The position numbers were made by a program, and so were the translations under genes. Positions 35,570 through 45,829 of a DNA stretch of 64,000 bases are shown one piece after another (the first letter of the stretch is position 1; the number at the start of each line of letters is the position of its first letter). Below the pieces are notes generated by a model that had not been told where the DNA came from, ran no database searches, and saw nothing but the letters and a program-made list of their open reading frames with translations. The DNA is from Acidobacteriota bacterium (GTDB lineage Bacteria; Acidobacteriota; Terriglobia; Acidiferrales; UBA7541). Location of the stretch: NCBI GenBank assembly GCA_013289955.1, contig JABCYZ010000002.1, forward strand, positions 1-64,000, in the 5' to 3' direction.

Positions 35570-37479
35570 ATGAAAACGGTAAATTCTGACCGAAGAAGTG
35601 TTCTGAAGACTGGCCTCGGGATGCTTGGTGCGAGTCTTCTTCCCGGAACAGCTGCCTTCCCTAGCGATAAAGACTCGGCGCAAAAACGTTCGTCGGCGGC
35701 TGATTCCAGGGACGTATCGGCTTGTGCTTGCGAGCGCGCCGCCGACGGTTCGCTGCTGGACGTCAGCTTCAGCGAACTGCGGCCGATGATAGAACGCTAC
35801 CAGATCGATCTCCGCGATCTGTTTCGGATATATCCGCTGGCGGCTTCCCCGACGCGAAGAGCCAAGGCAGACGAATTCTTTGCGGGTCAACTGCAATTGC
35901 TGGAGGGCGTCAAGTTTGATGCTCTCAGCGCTGATGGCCGGGTCGACTTCACACTTTTTCGGAGCCTGCTCGAGCATCAGCGCAAGCAGTTGATCGATGA
36001 CGATCGCAAAAATTCCGAACTCGTGCCGCTCGTCCCCTATCAGGAATTCGTGATTGATCTTGAGGAAGCGCGGCGGCGGATGGAAACGCTCGATTCAGAG
36101 AAGGCCGCTGCGGTTCTCACGCGCGCCCTCGGCGACATTAAGAAGGCTGCGGCTTCGCTTCCGAACCCGAAGCCGCGCGCGGGTTTGCTAGCTCGCGCCG
36201 CGAACCGCATCAACGACCTTCGTGCGCTCTCCGCTGGTGGCACGACTTTTACAATCTCTACGATCCCGAATTCGCCTGGTGGAACGATAACCTTTACAAA
36301 CAGGTGGACGCCGCGATGGATCAGCACCTTCGCGGGCTTCTGACCGCCGCGGGGATAAAGCTTCCCGCCGAAGGCGCTCAGCCGCCGGCGCTCAGTGGCG
36401 GCGCCACTGCACGCGGGCCTCGTGAGGAATTTAGCGCCCCTCCAGAGAGCGGCGACCTTGCTGGAGTCGGCCCCGCGGGCCGCGACGCGCTGATGGAAGC
36501 GCTGCGTTACAACGTCGTGGCCTACACGCCAGAAGAACTCGTCGTCATCGCGAATAAGGAATTCGCGTGGTGCGACAACGAAATGCTTCGCGCTTCCCGC
36601 GAACTGGGCTTTGGCGACGACTGGAAGAAAGCGCTCGAGAAAGTCAAAAACGACTATGTAGCGCCGGGAAAGATGATCTATCTTGTCCGGGAACTCCAGA
36701 AAGAGGCTCTCGCATTCATTGACGCGCACGACCTCGTTACCATCCCGCCTCTGGTGCGCGAGGATTGGTGGGAGGAGGCCATGACGCCTCAAATGCAGCT
36801 GGCAAGTCCATTTTTTCTCGGTGGCGATGTCATCATGGTGTCTTCTCCCGCAAGCACCATGGCCCTCGAGGAACGCCTGGAAGTCTTGCGCGGCAACAAT
36901 ACGAATTTCTCGCGCGGCACCGTGTTTCACGAACTTGTTCCCGGCCATCACATGCAGGGCTATATGTCGCAGCGGTACCGCGTCTATCGCGCTGCCTTTC
37001 ATACGGCGTTCTGGACAGAAGGAATGGCGTTTTACTGGGAAATGCTGATGTGGGACTTGGGCTACGATCGCACGCCTGAACAGCGAATTGGCGTTCTCTT
37101 CTGGCGAATGCACCGTTGCGCGCGGATTATTTTCTCGCTCAACTTCCACCTCGGCCAGTGGCCGGCGCAGAAGTGCGTGGATTTCCTTGTTGACCGCGTT
37201 GGCCATGAGCGCGCCAACGCCGAAGGCGAGGTACGGCGGTCGTTCGAAGGATCCTACGAACCCATTTATCAGTGCGCGTACATGCTCGGCGCACTGCAGT
37301 TTTATGCGCTCCACAAAGAGTTCGTCGTTTCGGGCCGGATGTCCCATCGCGCTTTCCACGACGCGCTCTACGCGACCGGCAACATGCCCGTCGAACTGGT
37401 TCGCGCTTCTCTTGCCAAGATTTCCGTCAGCCGCGACTATCAGCCCAACTGGAAGTTCTACGGGACCGTCACGGGCTGA
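35570..37479 (+). pseudogene. Tat-exported DUF885 protein with a single-base frameshift
   Basis: Predicted exported metallopeptidase-like protein of about 636 aa if repaired. The ATG at 35570 has AGGAG 4 nt upstream, then a twin-arginine signal (SDRRSVLKTGLGMLGASLLP). The DUF885 metal motif FHELVPGHHMQGYM is intact in the second part. Translation in the first frame loses homology near 36231 and stops at 36343; the neighbouring frame continues from RWWHDFYNLYDPEFAWW. One base is missing around CTCTCC at 36228-36232. The 3' part alone runs from 36304. Pseudogene or assembly error; DUF885 proteins have no settled substrate. Confidence 0.82.
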
Positions 37480-37621
37480 AGTTTCTCCTTGATGTCGTGA
37501 GGGTTGGCAAGGTGAAACGATTCTCAAAGGGCAGGCGTTTTTATCCCCCTTCCCATGCGTTTCGATTGGGGCCAAACAGATGAATTTATGTATCTTTCTA
37601 TCCCGAGCGTGCGTCGAATAC

Positions 37622-37650
37622 TTGACTTCGCTACGGATTGGCAGTATGCA
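37622..37650 (+). promoter_or_regulatory. Possible promoter of the formate dehydrogenase operon
   Basis: TTGACT at 37622-37627, 17-nt spacer, TATGCA at 37645-37650, 47 nt before fdnG. The -10 is poor, so an activator may be needed; I see no FNR- or NarL-type site. Confidence 0.35.
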
Positions 37651-37696
37651 GGAAAGGCAGATTAGGGTTCTGTCGTCTCTATCCTAGGGGGGTACC

Positions 37697-40600
37697 ATGC
37701 AGGCTACCCGCAGAGACTTTCTGAAGTTCACCACCATTGGCGGAGCGGCCGCCGCTATTTTCGGCTTCGACCTCCAGCCCGCTTACGCCCAGCTGCGAGT
37801 TCTAAAAATTGCGCGAGCCAGCGAGACGCGGTCGACGTGCCCTTACTGCGCAGTGGGTTGCGGCACGATCATCTATACCATCGGGGACAAGGCGAAGAAC
37901 GTTACGCCGCAAGTGGTGCATGTGGAAGGCGATCCAGACCACCCAACCAACCGGGGGACGCTGTGTCCGAAGGGCGCGTCGCTCGAGCAAGATATCCTCA
38001 ATGATCGCAGGCTTTTGAAGCCGCAAGTGCGGCGGCCGGGCGGAACGCAATGGGAAGATATTTCCTGGGATGACGCGCTGAACGAAATTGCGGCGCGCAT
38101 CAAGAAGACGCGGGATGACAGCTTCATCGAGAAGGACGCCAAAGGTGTCACGGTTAACCGGCTGGAATCGATTTCCTGGATCGGCGGTTGCACGGACACG
38201 AATGAGTTTAATTATCTGGTGGTTAAGGCCATGCGCGCCCTGGGGGTCGTGCATCTAGAAAACCAGGCCAGGGTTTGACACGGCCCCACGGTCTCAAGTT
38301 TGGGACCAACGTTTGGCCGGGGCGCAATGACGAACGGCTGGGTGGATATGAAGAACACCGACATGATGCTGATCATGGGCGGGAATCCAGCCGAGAACCA
38401 CCCCTGTGGATTTAAATGGGCGATTGAAGCGAAGCGTACGCGGAGCGCGAAGATGATTTCCGTCGACCCCCGCTTCACGCGCACCTCTTCGGTCGCGGAT
38501 ATGTTTTGCCAGATTCGCGCGGGAACGGACATCGCCTTCCTCGGCGGCCTAATCAACTACGCGATCGAAAACAACCGGATCGCGAAAGAATACCTCGTCA
38601 ATTACACGAACGCTGCGTTTGTCATTAAGAGCGACTTCAAGCTGCCTGCCGATACCGATGGAGTTTTTTCCGGGTTTGACGAGACCAAGTTTAGCTACGA
38701 CAAAACCACATGGAATTACGACGCGGCCGGGGGGCCGGGGCACAACGCGGCCGTGGCCGGGACGCCGCCGGGTTTGCCTGGCAGCGTCGATTACGACCTG
38801 ACCCTGCAGAATCCAAACTGTGTGTTCCAGCTTCTGAAGAAGCACTATTCGCGGTACACGCCGGAAATAATCGAACGGATCACGGGAATTCCCAAAGAAC
38901 AGTTCCTGAAAGCGGCTGAACTGTATACGTCGATTCGTAAAGACGGCGATATGAAGAAGGCCGGGACGATCATCTATGCCGTGGGATGGACGCATCACAG
39001 TTTCGGCACGCAAATCATTCGAACGGCGGCGATGTTGCAGCTGTTGCTCGGAAATGTGGGCCGCGCCGGTGGAGGCGTCAACGCGCTACGCGGACACTCG
39101 AACATCCAGGGCGCCACGGACATGGCTGGACTCTTCGACACTCTTCCCGGATATTTGAAAGTGCCGACGCCAGGAGATGCTTCTTTCGATGCCTGGATGA
39201 AGCGAGCGACGCCTACGGCTTCCAAACCGGCGCCGTGGGATTCCTGGAACTATTACGGCAACACTTCGAAATTCACAGTCAGCCTGATGAAGGCTTTCTA
39301 TGGAGATGCGGCTACCAAACAGAACGATTGGGCGTTCGATTATTTGCCGAAAGTGGACCGGGATTATTCGTGGACGAACCTGTGGAACGACATGTACAAC
39401 GGGACTGTCAAGGGCATGCTTGCCTTTGGCATGAACGGCGTGGCCATTGGGCCTGACTCCAATAAGAATATCGACGCTTTGAAAAAAGCGGAATGGCTGG
39501 TCGTTGGGGAAATCTATCAGGACGAGACAAGCGAGTTCTGGAAGTCGCCACGCGTCATCGCGCAAGGGGACATGAAGCAGATTCAGACGACCGTGTACCG
39601 CCTGCCGTGTGCCGGTTTTGCGGAGAAAGACGGATCGTTTACAAATTCGGCGCGCTGGCTGCTGTGGAAAAACGCGGCGGTGCCCACGCCGGGAGATTGC
39701 CGGCTGGATCAGGCCATCGTCGCACAGATATTCCTGAAGGTTCGGGATCTGTACAAAAAAGAGGGCGGCAAATTCCCCGATCCGATCCTGAATCTGACGT
39801 GGGCGTACACGACTCCCCAAAGCCCGGCACTGAGCGAAGTATTGAAGGAACTTAACGGCAAAGCGCTGGCCGATCTAGAAGACCCGGCTACCAAAGTGCA
39901 AATCAAGGCGGGCCAGCAGCTTCCCGGATTTGCCTGGCTGAAAGACGACGGAACGACTGCTTGCGGAAATTGGATCTATTCGGGGTCGTTTACGGAAGCG
40001 GGCAATCAGACGGCGCGGCGTGACCCGTCCGACCCCTCCAATATGGGCGTGCATCCGGGGTGGGGATGGTCCTGGCCGGCGAACCGGCGAGTGCTTTATA
40101 ACCGCGCGTCGTGCGACGTGGAAGGCAAGCCATGGGATCCGTCGCGGAAGCAAATCTGGTGGAACGAAGGCTCAGGGAAGTGGGTCGGGAACGACGTGCC
40201 GGATTTCAAGGTGGATTCAAAGCCCAAAGACCACATGGGGCCGTTCATCATGAATCCGGAAGGTGTGGGCCGGATTTTCGCTCCATTGGCGGCCTTTGCG
40301 GATGGGCCCTTCCCTGAGTTTTACGAACCGATCGAGAGCCCTATCGACAATCTGTTCCATGCGGGGCGCACGCATAATCCGGTGGTTACGAAATTCAAGG
40401 ATGCTGACGACAAATTCGGGACTGTCAAGGAAGGGTTCAACGTGGTATGCACCACGTTTCGCCTCACCGAGCATTATCACTACTGGACGAAGAATAACCC
40501 GATGAACGTGCAGCTCGTGCCCGAGCCATTTATCGAGATGGCCGCGGAGATGGCCGATGAACTGGGAATTCGCGGCGGAGAGCACGTGAAAATTTCGAGC

Positions 40601-40837
40601 GCGCGGGGCGACTACATCGCGAAGGCCATGGTCACCAAGCGCATTAAATCGATGATGATCGACGGCAAAAAAACCTACCAGATCGGGATTCCCTTTCATT
40701 GGGGGTACCGCGGGATCGCCGAGGATGAAGGCAAGACGGCCAGAACCTTGGTGAACGCGCTGTCGCATACGGCGGTGGACCCCAACGCGCACACGCCGGA
40801 ATTCAAAGGGTTTCTCGTGAAAGTGGAGAAGGTTTAG
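37697..40837 (+). CDS. fdnG: Formate dehydrogenase-N type catalytic subunit, selenocysteine-containing
   Basis: Molybdenum/tungsten-bis-MGD enzyme that oxidises formate to CO2; 1,046 aa with UGA at 38276-38278 read as selenocysteine 194. A Tat signal opens the protein (TRRDFLKFTTIGGAAAAIFG). The [4Fe-4S] ligands are C48, C51, C55 and C90 (STCPYCAVGCG, GTLCPKG). Across the UGA the protein reads ENQARV-Sec-HGPTVSSLGPTFGRGAMTN, matching E. coli FdnG, where the Sec is residue 196. Read as two genes it would have no start for the second part and lose the catalytic residue. A GGGGGG sequence precedes the ATG by 4 nt. First gene of fdnGHI-fdhE; the mature enzyme would face the periplasm. Confidence 0.95.
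38276..38316 (+). promoter_or_regulatory. UGA selenocysteine codon with SECIS-like hairpin
   Basis: UGA (38276-38278) is followed after 17 nt by a loop AAGUUU (38296-38301), closed by the 6-bp stem 38290-38295/38302-38307 (one G-U). As I recall the E. coli fdhF element, its loop AGGUCU also lies 17 nt after its UGA and carries the same central GU bound by SelB. Confidence 0.88.
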
Positions 40838-40841
40838 GCGC

Positions 40842-41738
40842 ATGAGCCAAGCCACCTTACGCGTTCAAAAGATTTCCGGGCACGCCGGCAGCGTTCCCGG
40901 CGATGACGCCCAGCGCGAATATACGGTCTGCAAACTCATCGACACCACTACGTGCATCGGGTGCAAGGCATGCGAAGTGGCCTGCATGGAGTGGAACGAT
41001 TTGCCGTTCGGGGAAACCGTTTTCGACAACACGTACCAGACGATGCCAGAGACGCGCTGGAATTATTGGAACTTGATTCTCTTCAACGAGCATGAAAAGG
41101 AAGACGGCTCGCTGATGTGGCTGATGCGCAAGAATCAATGCATGCATTGCGCGGACCCCGGCTGCCTGGCAGCATGCCCGTCGGACGGCGCCATCGTTCA
41201 ATACACAAACGGGATTGTCGATTTTCAGCAAGCCAACTGCATTGGCTGCGGCTATTGCATCACGGGATGCCCGTTCGATATTCCGAAGATGAATCCGAAG
41301 ACGAATCGCGTCTTCAAATGCACGCTCTGCTCGGACCGCGTGAGCGAAGGGCTCGAGCCTGCATGCATCAAGTCATGTCCGACGGGCTGCCTGCATTTTG
41401 GTAGCAAGGAGGATATGAAGGATCTTGCGGAAAAGCGCGCGATGCAGCTTCGCACTGATTACAATTTCCCGCAGGCGGGCGTCTACGACCCGGCGGGAGT
41501 TGGCGGGACTGGCGTCGTTTACGTGCTGCATGACGCGACTAAACCAGAACTATACGGCGGGCTGCCGTCCAATCCAAGCATCCCCTGGTCCGTCAGGCTC
41601 TGGAAGGGGCCGCTGAAGTGGCTCGGAAATGCGGCAATGATTGGCGGAATCCTCGGGCTTGTTGTGCACTACTTGCGATTTGGACCAAAGGAACGCGAAG
41701 AGACGATCAAGCAACCGCATGAAGGAGCGGAGCCGTGA
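40842..41738 (+). CDS. fdnH: Formate dehydrogenase iron-sulfur subunit
   Basis: Electron-transfer subunit with four [4Fe-4S] clusters, 298 aa. Cysteine clusters CIGCKACEVAC, CMHCADPGCLAAC, CIGCGYCITGC and CTLCSDRV...CIKSC cover residues 38-190. A single C-terminal TM segment (WLGNAAMIGGILGLVVHYL, about 258-277) anchors it in the membrane, as in E. coli FdnH. It starts 4 nt after the fdnG stop, and its stop overlaps the fdnI start (GTGA). It carries electrons from FdnG to the haem of FdnI. Confidence 0.95.
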   Translation: MSQATLRVQKISGHAGSVPGDDAQREYTVCKLIDTTTCIGCKACEVACMEWNDLPFGETVFDNTYQTMPETRWNYWNLILFNEHEKEDGSLMWLMRKNQCMHCADPGCLAACPSDGAIVQYTNGIVDFQQANCIGCGYCITGCPFDIPKMNPKTNRVFKCTLCSDRVSEGLEPACIKSCPTGCLHFGSKEDMKDLAEKRAMQLRTDYNFPQAGVYDPAGVGGTGVVYVLHDATKPELYGGLPSNPSIPWSVRLWKGPLKWLGNAAMIGGILGLVVHYLRFGPKEREETIKQPHEGAEP

Positions 41739-42397
41739 GCCAAACCGAGCAAACCGTGCCTGCGGGCCACGTGCTGCGCTACAACTTTAAGGAACGGCTC
41801 ACGCACTGGGTTGCTGCTGGTTCCTACCTCTATCTGTTACTGACCGGTTTGGCGTTCTGGTCGCCGTGGTGTCTCTGGATTGCGGCGATGCTGGGTGGGG
41901 GGCAGGTTTCTCGCATGCTGCATCCGTGGATGGGGCTGATTTTCGCGGTCTGCGTGCTGATTATGTACGCGATGTGGGCTTCGCACATGCACGTGGAGGA
42001 GAACGACAAGATTTGGTTCAAGTCCGTGGGTTACTACGTGCAGAACGAAGACGAAAAGATGCCGCCCGCGGGACGCTACAACGCAGGACAGAAATCATTG
42101 TTCTGGGGTTTTGTGGTCTGCATGGTGCTTCTCCTGCTGAGCGGACTCGTGCTGTGGTTCCCCGAAAATATTCCGTGGAGCTGGCGCTATCTGCGTTACG
42201 CTGCGGTTCTGGTCCACGCTTCGTCGGCACTGCTGACGATCGGGCTCTTCCTGCTGCACATTTACATGGGAGTTTTCGCGGAACGAGGCGCCCTGGATTC
42301 GATGGTTCATGGGGATGTCCCGCTGAATTTCGTGAAACGGTATCACCCAGGATGGTATAAAGAGATCACCGGGCAGCCGGCCTCGCCGAAGAAATGA
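41735..42397 (+). CDS. fdnI: Formate dehydrogenase cytochrome b subunit
   Basis: Membrane subunit of 220 aa with four TM helices, passing electrons to quinone. Haem ligands are expected among H24 (RLTHWVAAGSYL), H63 (MLHPWMGLIF) and the histidines in VLVHASSALLTIGLFLLHIYMG near 180-197, which follow the FdnI pattern. GTG start overlapping the fdnH stop, and its own stop overlaps the fdhE start (ATGA), so the three are translationally coupled. The mature protein would be in the cytoplasmic membrane with FdnG on the outer face. Confidence 0.92.
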   Translation: MSQTEQTVPAGHVLRYNFKERLTHWVAAGSYLYLLLTGLAFWSPWCLWIAAMLGGGQVSRMLHPWMGLIFAVCVLIMYAMWASHMHVEENDKIWFKSVGYYVQNEDEKMPPAGRYNAGQKSLFWGFVVCMVLLLLSGLVLWFPENIPWSWRYLRYAAVLVHASSALLTIGLFLLHIYMGVFAERGALDSMVHGDVPLNFVKRYHPGWYKEITGQPASPKK

Positions 42398-43224
42398 CGT
42401 CCCGACAAGCGGCAAGCAGCGAATACGACGCGCGGATCCGGCGCGCCGAGAAACTTATCTCCGAAAAATCATCGGCTGGCGAACTGCTTTCTTTCTATAA
42501 GAGAATGGCCAGCTTCCAAAAGAGCCTTCTGGTGGAAATTTCTAGCGCCGGCGAGCACCAGCCAGACCATCCCCAATTCGCCTCAGTGCGCGATAGCCTG
42601 GACCTGACGCTGCTGCTGCCGCACTTCCGCAATTTTCTCTTGCTGGTCGAACAGAATGCGCCAAACGCGCTTGCCGCGGCAGCACGGCGGATCGCGGCGC
42701 TGCCTTCCGAATCGTGGATCATGCTTTTGGGCTCGTACTGGGAGCTTGGCGGACTATTCGATCAGCAAATCGGAGCTTTCGCACAGTTTTTTCCGCGCGC
42801 ATTTCTCGAACCCTACGCCGCGCATGTCGCAGGACGTGCGGCACTGCCGCCAGTGCTGGCGACGCCGCGTGTATGCCCCTTGTGTGGCGGAAGAGCGCTG
42901 TTCGGAGTGCTGCGTATCGAGGGAGATGGAGGAAAACGCTGCCTGGTCTGCTCTTTTTGCGGACATGAGTGGGAGTTTCGGCGCATTCTTTGTCCGACTT
43001 GCGGAGAAGAAGACGAAAAGAAACTGCCTGTCTACGTTGCCGAACAGTTTCCGCATATTCGGGTGGAGGCGTGCGAAACGTGCAAGTTTTTTGTGCGAAC
43101 GATCGACCTGACAAAGGACGGCCACGCCGTGCCGGTTGTGGATGATCTTGCTGCCATTCCGCTGACGCTTTGGGCGCGTGAACATGGTTACAACAGGCTT
43201 CAGCCGAATCTTCTTGGCAGTTGA
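42394..43224 (+). CDS. fdhE: Formate dehydrogenase accessory protein FdhE
   Basis: Cytoplasmic maturation factor of 276 aa that binds the Tat-exported formate dehydrogenase. The C-terminal half has the expected zinc/iron-binding cysteine pairs CPLCGG, CLVCSFCG, CPTCGEED and CETCKFF. Its start overlaps the fdnI stop by 4 nt. Its presence fits the Tat signal on FdnG. The other usual accessory gene, fdhD, is not in the window. Confidence 0.93.
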   Translation: MTSRQAASSEYDARIRRAEKLISEKSSAGELLSFYKRMASFQKSLLVEISSAGEHQPDHPQFASVRDSLDLTLLLPHFRNFLLLVEQNAPNALAAAARRIAALPSESWIMLLGSYWELGGLFDQQIGAFAQFFPRAFLEPYAAHVAGRAALPPVLATPRVCPLCGGRALFGVLRIEGDGGKRCLVCSFCGHEWEFRRILCPTCGEEDEKKLPVYVAEQFPHIRVEACETCKFFVRTIDLTKDGHAVPVVDDLAAIPLTLWAREHGYNRLQPNLLGS

Positions 43225-43358
43225 ACGAACCGCCTCAGAAATATTTTATCTGTGTTTTGCGCGCCCGGCGCGGGACCGGCCCTTCAAGGTTCGGGCGTAA
43301 ACGCGCCTTGCCCCAGGAAGAGTTTGCTGGCTAGCGTCTTGATGGCGGCAAATTGCGC

Positions 43359-44243
43359 CTAGGGATAAGGGAGGTTTGAAACTTTGCCGCTGGGCGGAGC
43401 GTCCGGAGTTTCGGGAGCAGGGTGAAAATTCTCGCGTTTGAGGCGCGTGTCGCCGTTCACGTAGGCAGTAAAATCCATGCCTTTCGGAAACATGATGTCT
43501 TTTCCGTGCATCACCGGAATAACCATACCGGCCGCGGAGCTGGAGCCTTTGCCCTCGCCACCTGAGCGCAGTACGGCCTCTTGATTGTCGGTAAGTCGAA
43601 CACTCCTGACAAGCACACCTAGCTTACCGCCACGGCCCAGAGCCTTCTTGGGTTCTGCTTCATTGATGACGCCGATGGCGTTTGCTCCCTTGGCAATCAC
43701 GAGGAATCCGTCCACGACGACATCTTCTGCGACTTCAAGGTCTACCTCATCGCCAACTTGCGCGTCAGAGGAGGAAAGAGATCTGCCAAGTTTCATTCGA
43801 ACGGGAGTGCTATCGAGCAAAATCAGGAATTGGTCTGCCGCCGGAGTGTTCGAAACAGGAGCGGCGGTCTTGGCGGGGGGATCGTAGGCCATTCTCTCTC
43901 TTGGCGTTTCCTTGGTGGGCGCAAGAACCGGCTTCGCTCCCGGAGCGGTTTTTAGCAACAGCAGGAAATCGATAGGGACGTAACCCGTTTGGCCGTCGGC
44001 CGTGCGAACGCCGAAATACTGATCGTAGCGACCGGTGACTTCCACTTGCTGGCCACATTGCAGAGTGGCTCGAACATCGAGAGTGGTCATGGAGCTGTAC
44101 AGATAGACGAAATCGCCCGAGCGGGCGCACTCGACCTGGCCGACTCCCTGCGCTCTGCCAACCGCGGGTGCGATGATGCAAACGAGCAGACATGCCAGCA
44201 GCACTGGCAACTTGTTTTGTGTGCGGGAATCTTGATGGAGCAT
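43359..44243 (-). CDS. Exported protein with SH3-like domain
   Basis: 294 aa. The ATG at 44243 is followed by a signal peptide (LPVLLACLLVCIIAPAVGRAQ). An SH3b-like module (about 40-100: CARSGDFVYLYSSMTTLDVRATLQCGQQVEVTGRYDQYFGVRTADGQTGYVP) has two cysteines that could pair. A Pro/Thr linker precedes a C-terminal domain of about 130 residues rich in Val, with STPVRMKLGRSLSSSDAQVGDEVDLEVAEDV, resembling other exported acidobacterial proteins of unknown function. No enzymatic motif. Divergent from the amidohydrolase gene; 134 nt from the end of fdhE, convergent. Confidence 0.7.
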   Translation of the reverse strand: MLHQDSRTQNKLPVLLACLLVCIIAPAVGRAQGVGQVECARSGDFVYLYSSMTTLDVRATLQCGQQVEVTGRYDQYFGVRTADGQTGYVPIDFLLLLKTAPGAKPVLAPTKETPRERMAYDPPAKTAAPVSNTPAADQFLILLDSTPVRMKLGRSLSSSDAQVGDEVDLEVAEDVVVDGFLVIAKGANAIGVINEAEPKKALGRGGKLGVLVRSVRLTDNQEAVLRSGGEGKGSSSAAGMVIPVMHGKDIMFPKGMDFTAYVNGDTRLKRENFHPAPETPDAPPSGKVSNLPYP

Positions 44244-44449
44244 GGAGTTCACATCCCTATCGAAACGCAATAGATGTAGTTGTGGCAATAGAACGACCGG
44301 CAGTGCTGTTCATAAAAAGATACTCCAACGGTCGGGGAGCAACGCGGCAGGGGAGACACTGGATCGCGACCGCGGCCCGAAGAGCGCAGGCACCTTGCAT
44401 TCGTGCTTGTGGTTGGGGCAAGCTACGGTCCGCCGCCGAGGGGTGCTTC

Positions 44450-45769
44450 ATGAAAAAGATGATTTTATGTTTGGTTATTTCGCTGCTGTTGGGCGCGGGT
44501 GGTTTAGGCGCGCAGACCGCTGCTCCATCGGTCGCCTCGCTGACGGTGATTCGCGCCGGAACGTTGATCGACGGGGCTAGCGATAAGCCCCTCAAGAATC
44601 AGCTGATTTTTGTGCGGGGGGAGCACATCGAGCGAGTGACGGACGGTTCGGCGCCGATTCCGGCGAGCGCGAAGGTGATCGATCTTTCCGCGGCGACCGT
44701 TTTGCCTGGACTGATTGATTCGCACACGCATATTTTCTTGTGGGGCGAAGATCCAGCCAAGGGCGGATACGACGTAAATATTCTGAAGGCAGGGATTGCA
44801 CTGAGAGCGGCGAGGGCCACGTTTGCGACTCGGCGGGCGCTGGAGCAAGGCTTTACTACCCTACGCGATCTGGAAACCGAGGGCGCGGGATACGGCGACG
44901 TAGAGATCAAGCAAGCGATCGAGGAAGGGACGATTCCTGGGCCGCGGCTCTTTTGCGCGACGCGCGCGATTTCGACGACAGGCGGGTACAACTTGGAAGA
45001 CTACGCGCCGGAACTGGATATGCCCAGGGGCGCGCAGCTGGTTGACGGGCCGGTGGAGGCGCGGAAGGCGGCGCGGCAACAACTCGAGCATGGCGCGGAT
45101 TGGATCAAGGTGTACATGACGCACCGATCGTGGGTGGACAAAGAGGGGAAGCTTGTGTCGCAGCCGACCCTCACGGTGGAGGAATTGAAAGCGGTGGTGG
45201 ACGAGGCGCACGGATGGGGAAAGAAAGTCGCATGTCACGCGTACAACGGAATTGGGCTGCAAAGGGCGCTGGATGGCGGATGCGATTCGATCGAACACGG
45301 GCTGGAGATTACGGACGCGCAGATAGCGCAGATGAAACAGCAGGGGACCTGGTATTGCCCGACGCTTGAACCGTACTACGGCGACTGGGCGCCGGCCGAT
45401 ACGGCAGGCGGAAAGCGAGACCGCGCGAGGGCCGCCGTGCACGAGATTTCGTTTCGCAAAGCGATGCAGGCACACTTGAAGATCGTGTTTGGGACCGATA
45501 TGGGCGGGATTCCGTGGACGGAGCCGATTGCGCAGGAATTCCGGCGAATGGTTTCGCTGGGCATGACGCCGATGGATGCTATTCAGTCAGCTACCGTGCG
45601 CGCGAGCGAAATGCTGGAGATGAAGGGCGAGATTGGCATAGTGGCGGCGGGGGCTTATGCGGATATCGTTGCGGTGTCTGGCGATCCGTTGAAGGATGTG
45701 GAAGAACTGGAGCGCGTGCATTTTGTGATGCACAACGGAGCGGTTTTCAAGAACGAACTTACAAAATAA
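44450..45769 (+). CDS. Exported amidohydrolase (imidazolonepropionase-like)
   Basis: 439 aa metal-dependent hydrolase. The ATG at 44450 has GAGGGG 6 nt upstream, followed by a signal peptide (MILCLVISLLLGAGGLGA). Metal ligands: DSHTH, Lys in DWIKVYMTH, CHAYN, EHGLE, and Asp in FGTDMGG. A C-terminal YADIVAVSGDP segment is typical. Such exported members are often dipeptidases acting on Xaa-Pro or related substrates, but the substrate is not predictable here. Confidence 0.88.
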   Translation: MKKMILCLVISLLLGAGGLGAQTAAPSVASLTVIRAGTLIDGASDKPLKNQLIFVRGEHIERVTDGSAPIPASAKVIDLSAATVLPGLIDSHTHIFLWGEDPAKGGYDVNILKAGIALRAARATFATRRALEQGFTTLRDLETEGAGYGDVEIKQAIEEGTIPGPRLFCATRAISTTGGYNLEDYAPELDMPRGAQLVDGPVEARKAARQQLEHGADWIKVYMTHRSWVDKEGKLVSQPTLTVEELKAVVDEAHGWGKKVACHAYNGIGLQRALDGGCDSIEHGLEITDAQIAQMKQQGTWYCPTLEPYYGDWAPADTAGGKRDRARAAVHEISFRKAMQAHLKIVFGTDMGGIPWTEPIAQEFRRMVSLGMTPMDAIQSATVRASEMLEMKGEIGIVAAGAYADIVAVSGDPLKDVEELERVHFVMHNGAVFKNELTK

Positions 45770-45829
45770 AAATGGGGACGCCGTTTCTAGTCCCAGCAGA
45801 TTGCGGGTTCCATCTGCGGTTGTGAACTA

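Noticed and set aside
37630..37660. Sigma-54 promoter for the formate dehydrogenase operon
   Set aside because: TTGGCA is present, but the GC element is at the wrong distance from the GG.
38279..40837. Formate dehydrogenase as two separate genes split by TGA
   Set aside because: The second part has no ribosome-binding site, and the sequence across the TGA matches the Sec region of FdnG with a SECIS-type hairpin.
43278..43298. Possible selC tRNA, because CTTCAAG resembles the Sec anticodon loop
   Set aside because: Flanking bases do not pair into an anticodon stem and there is no acceptor or T-arm.
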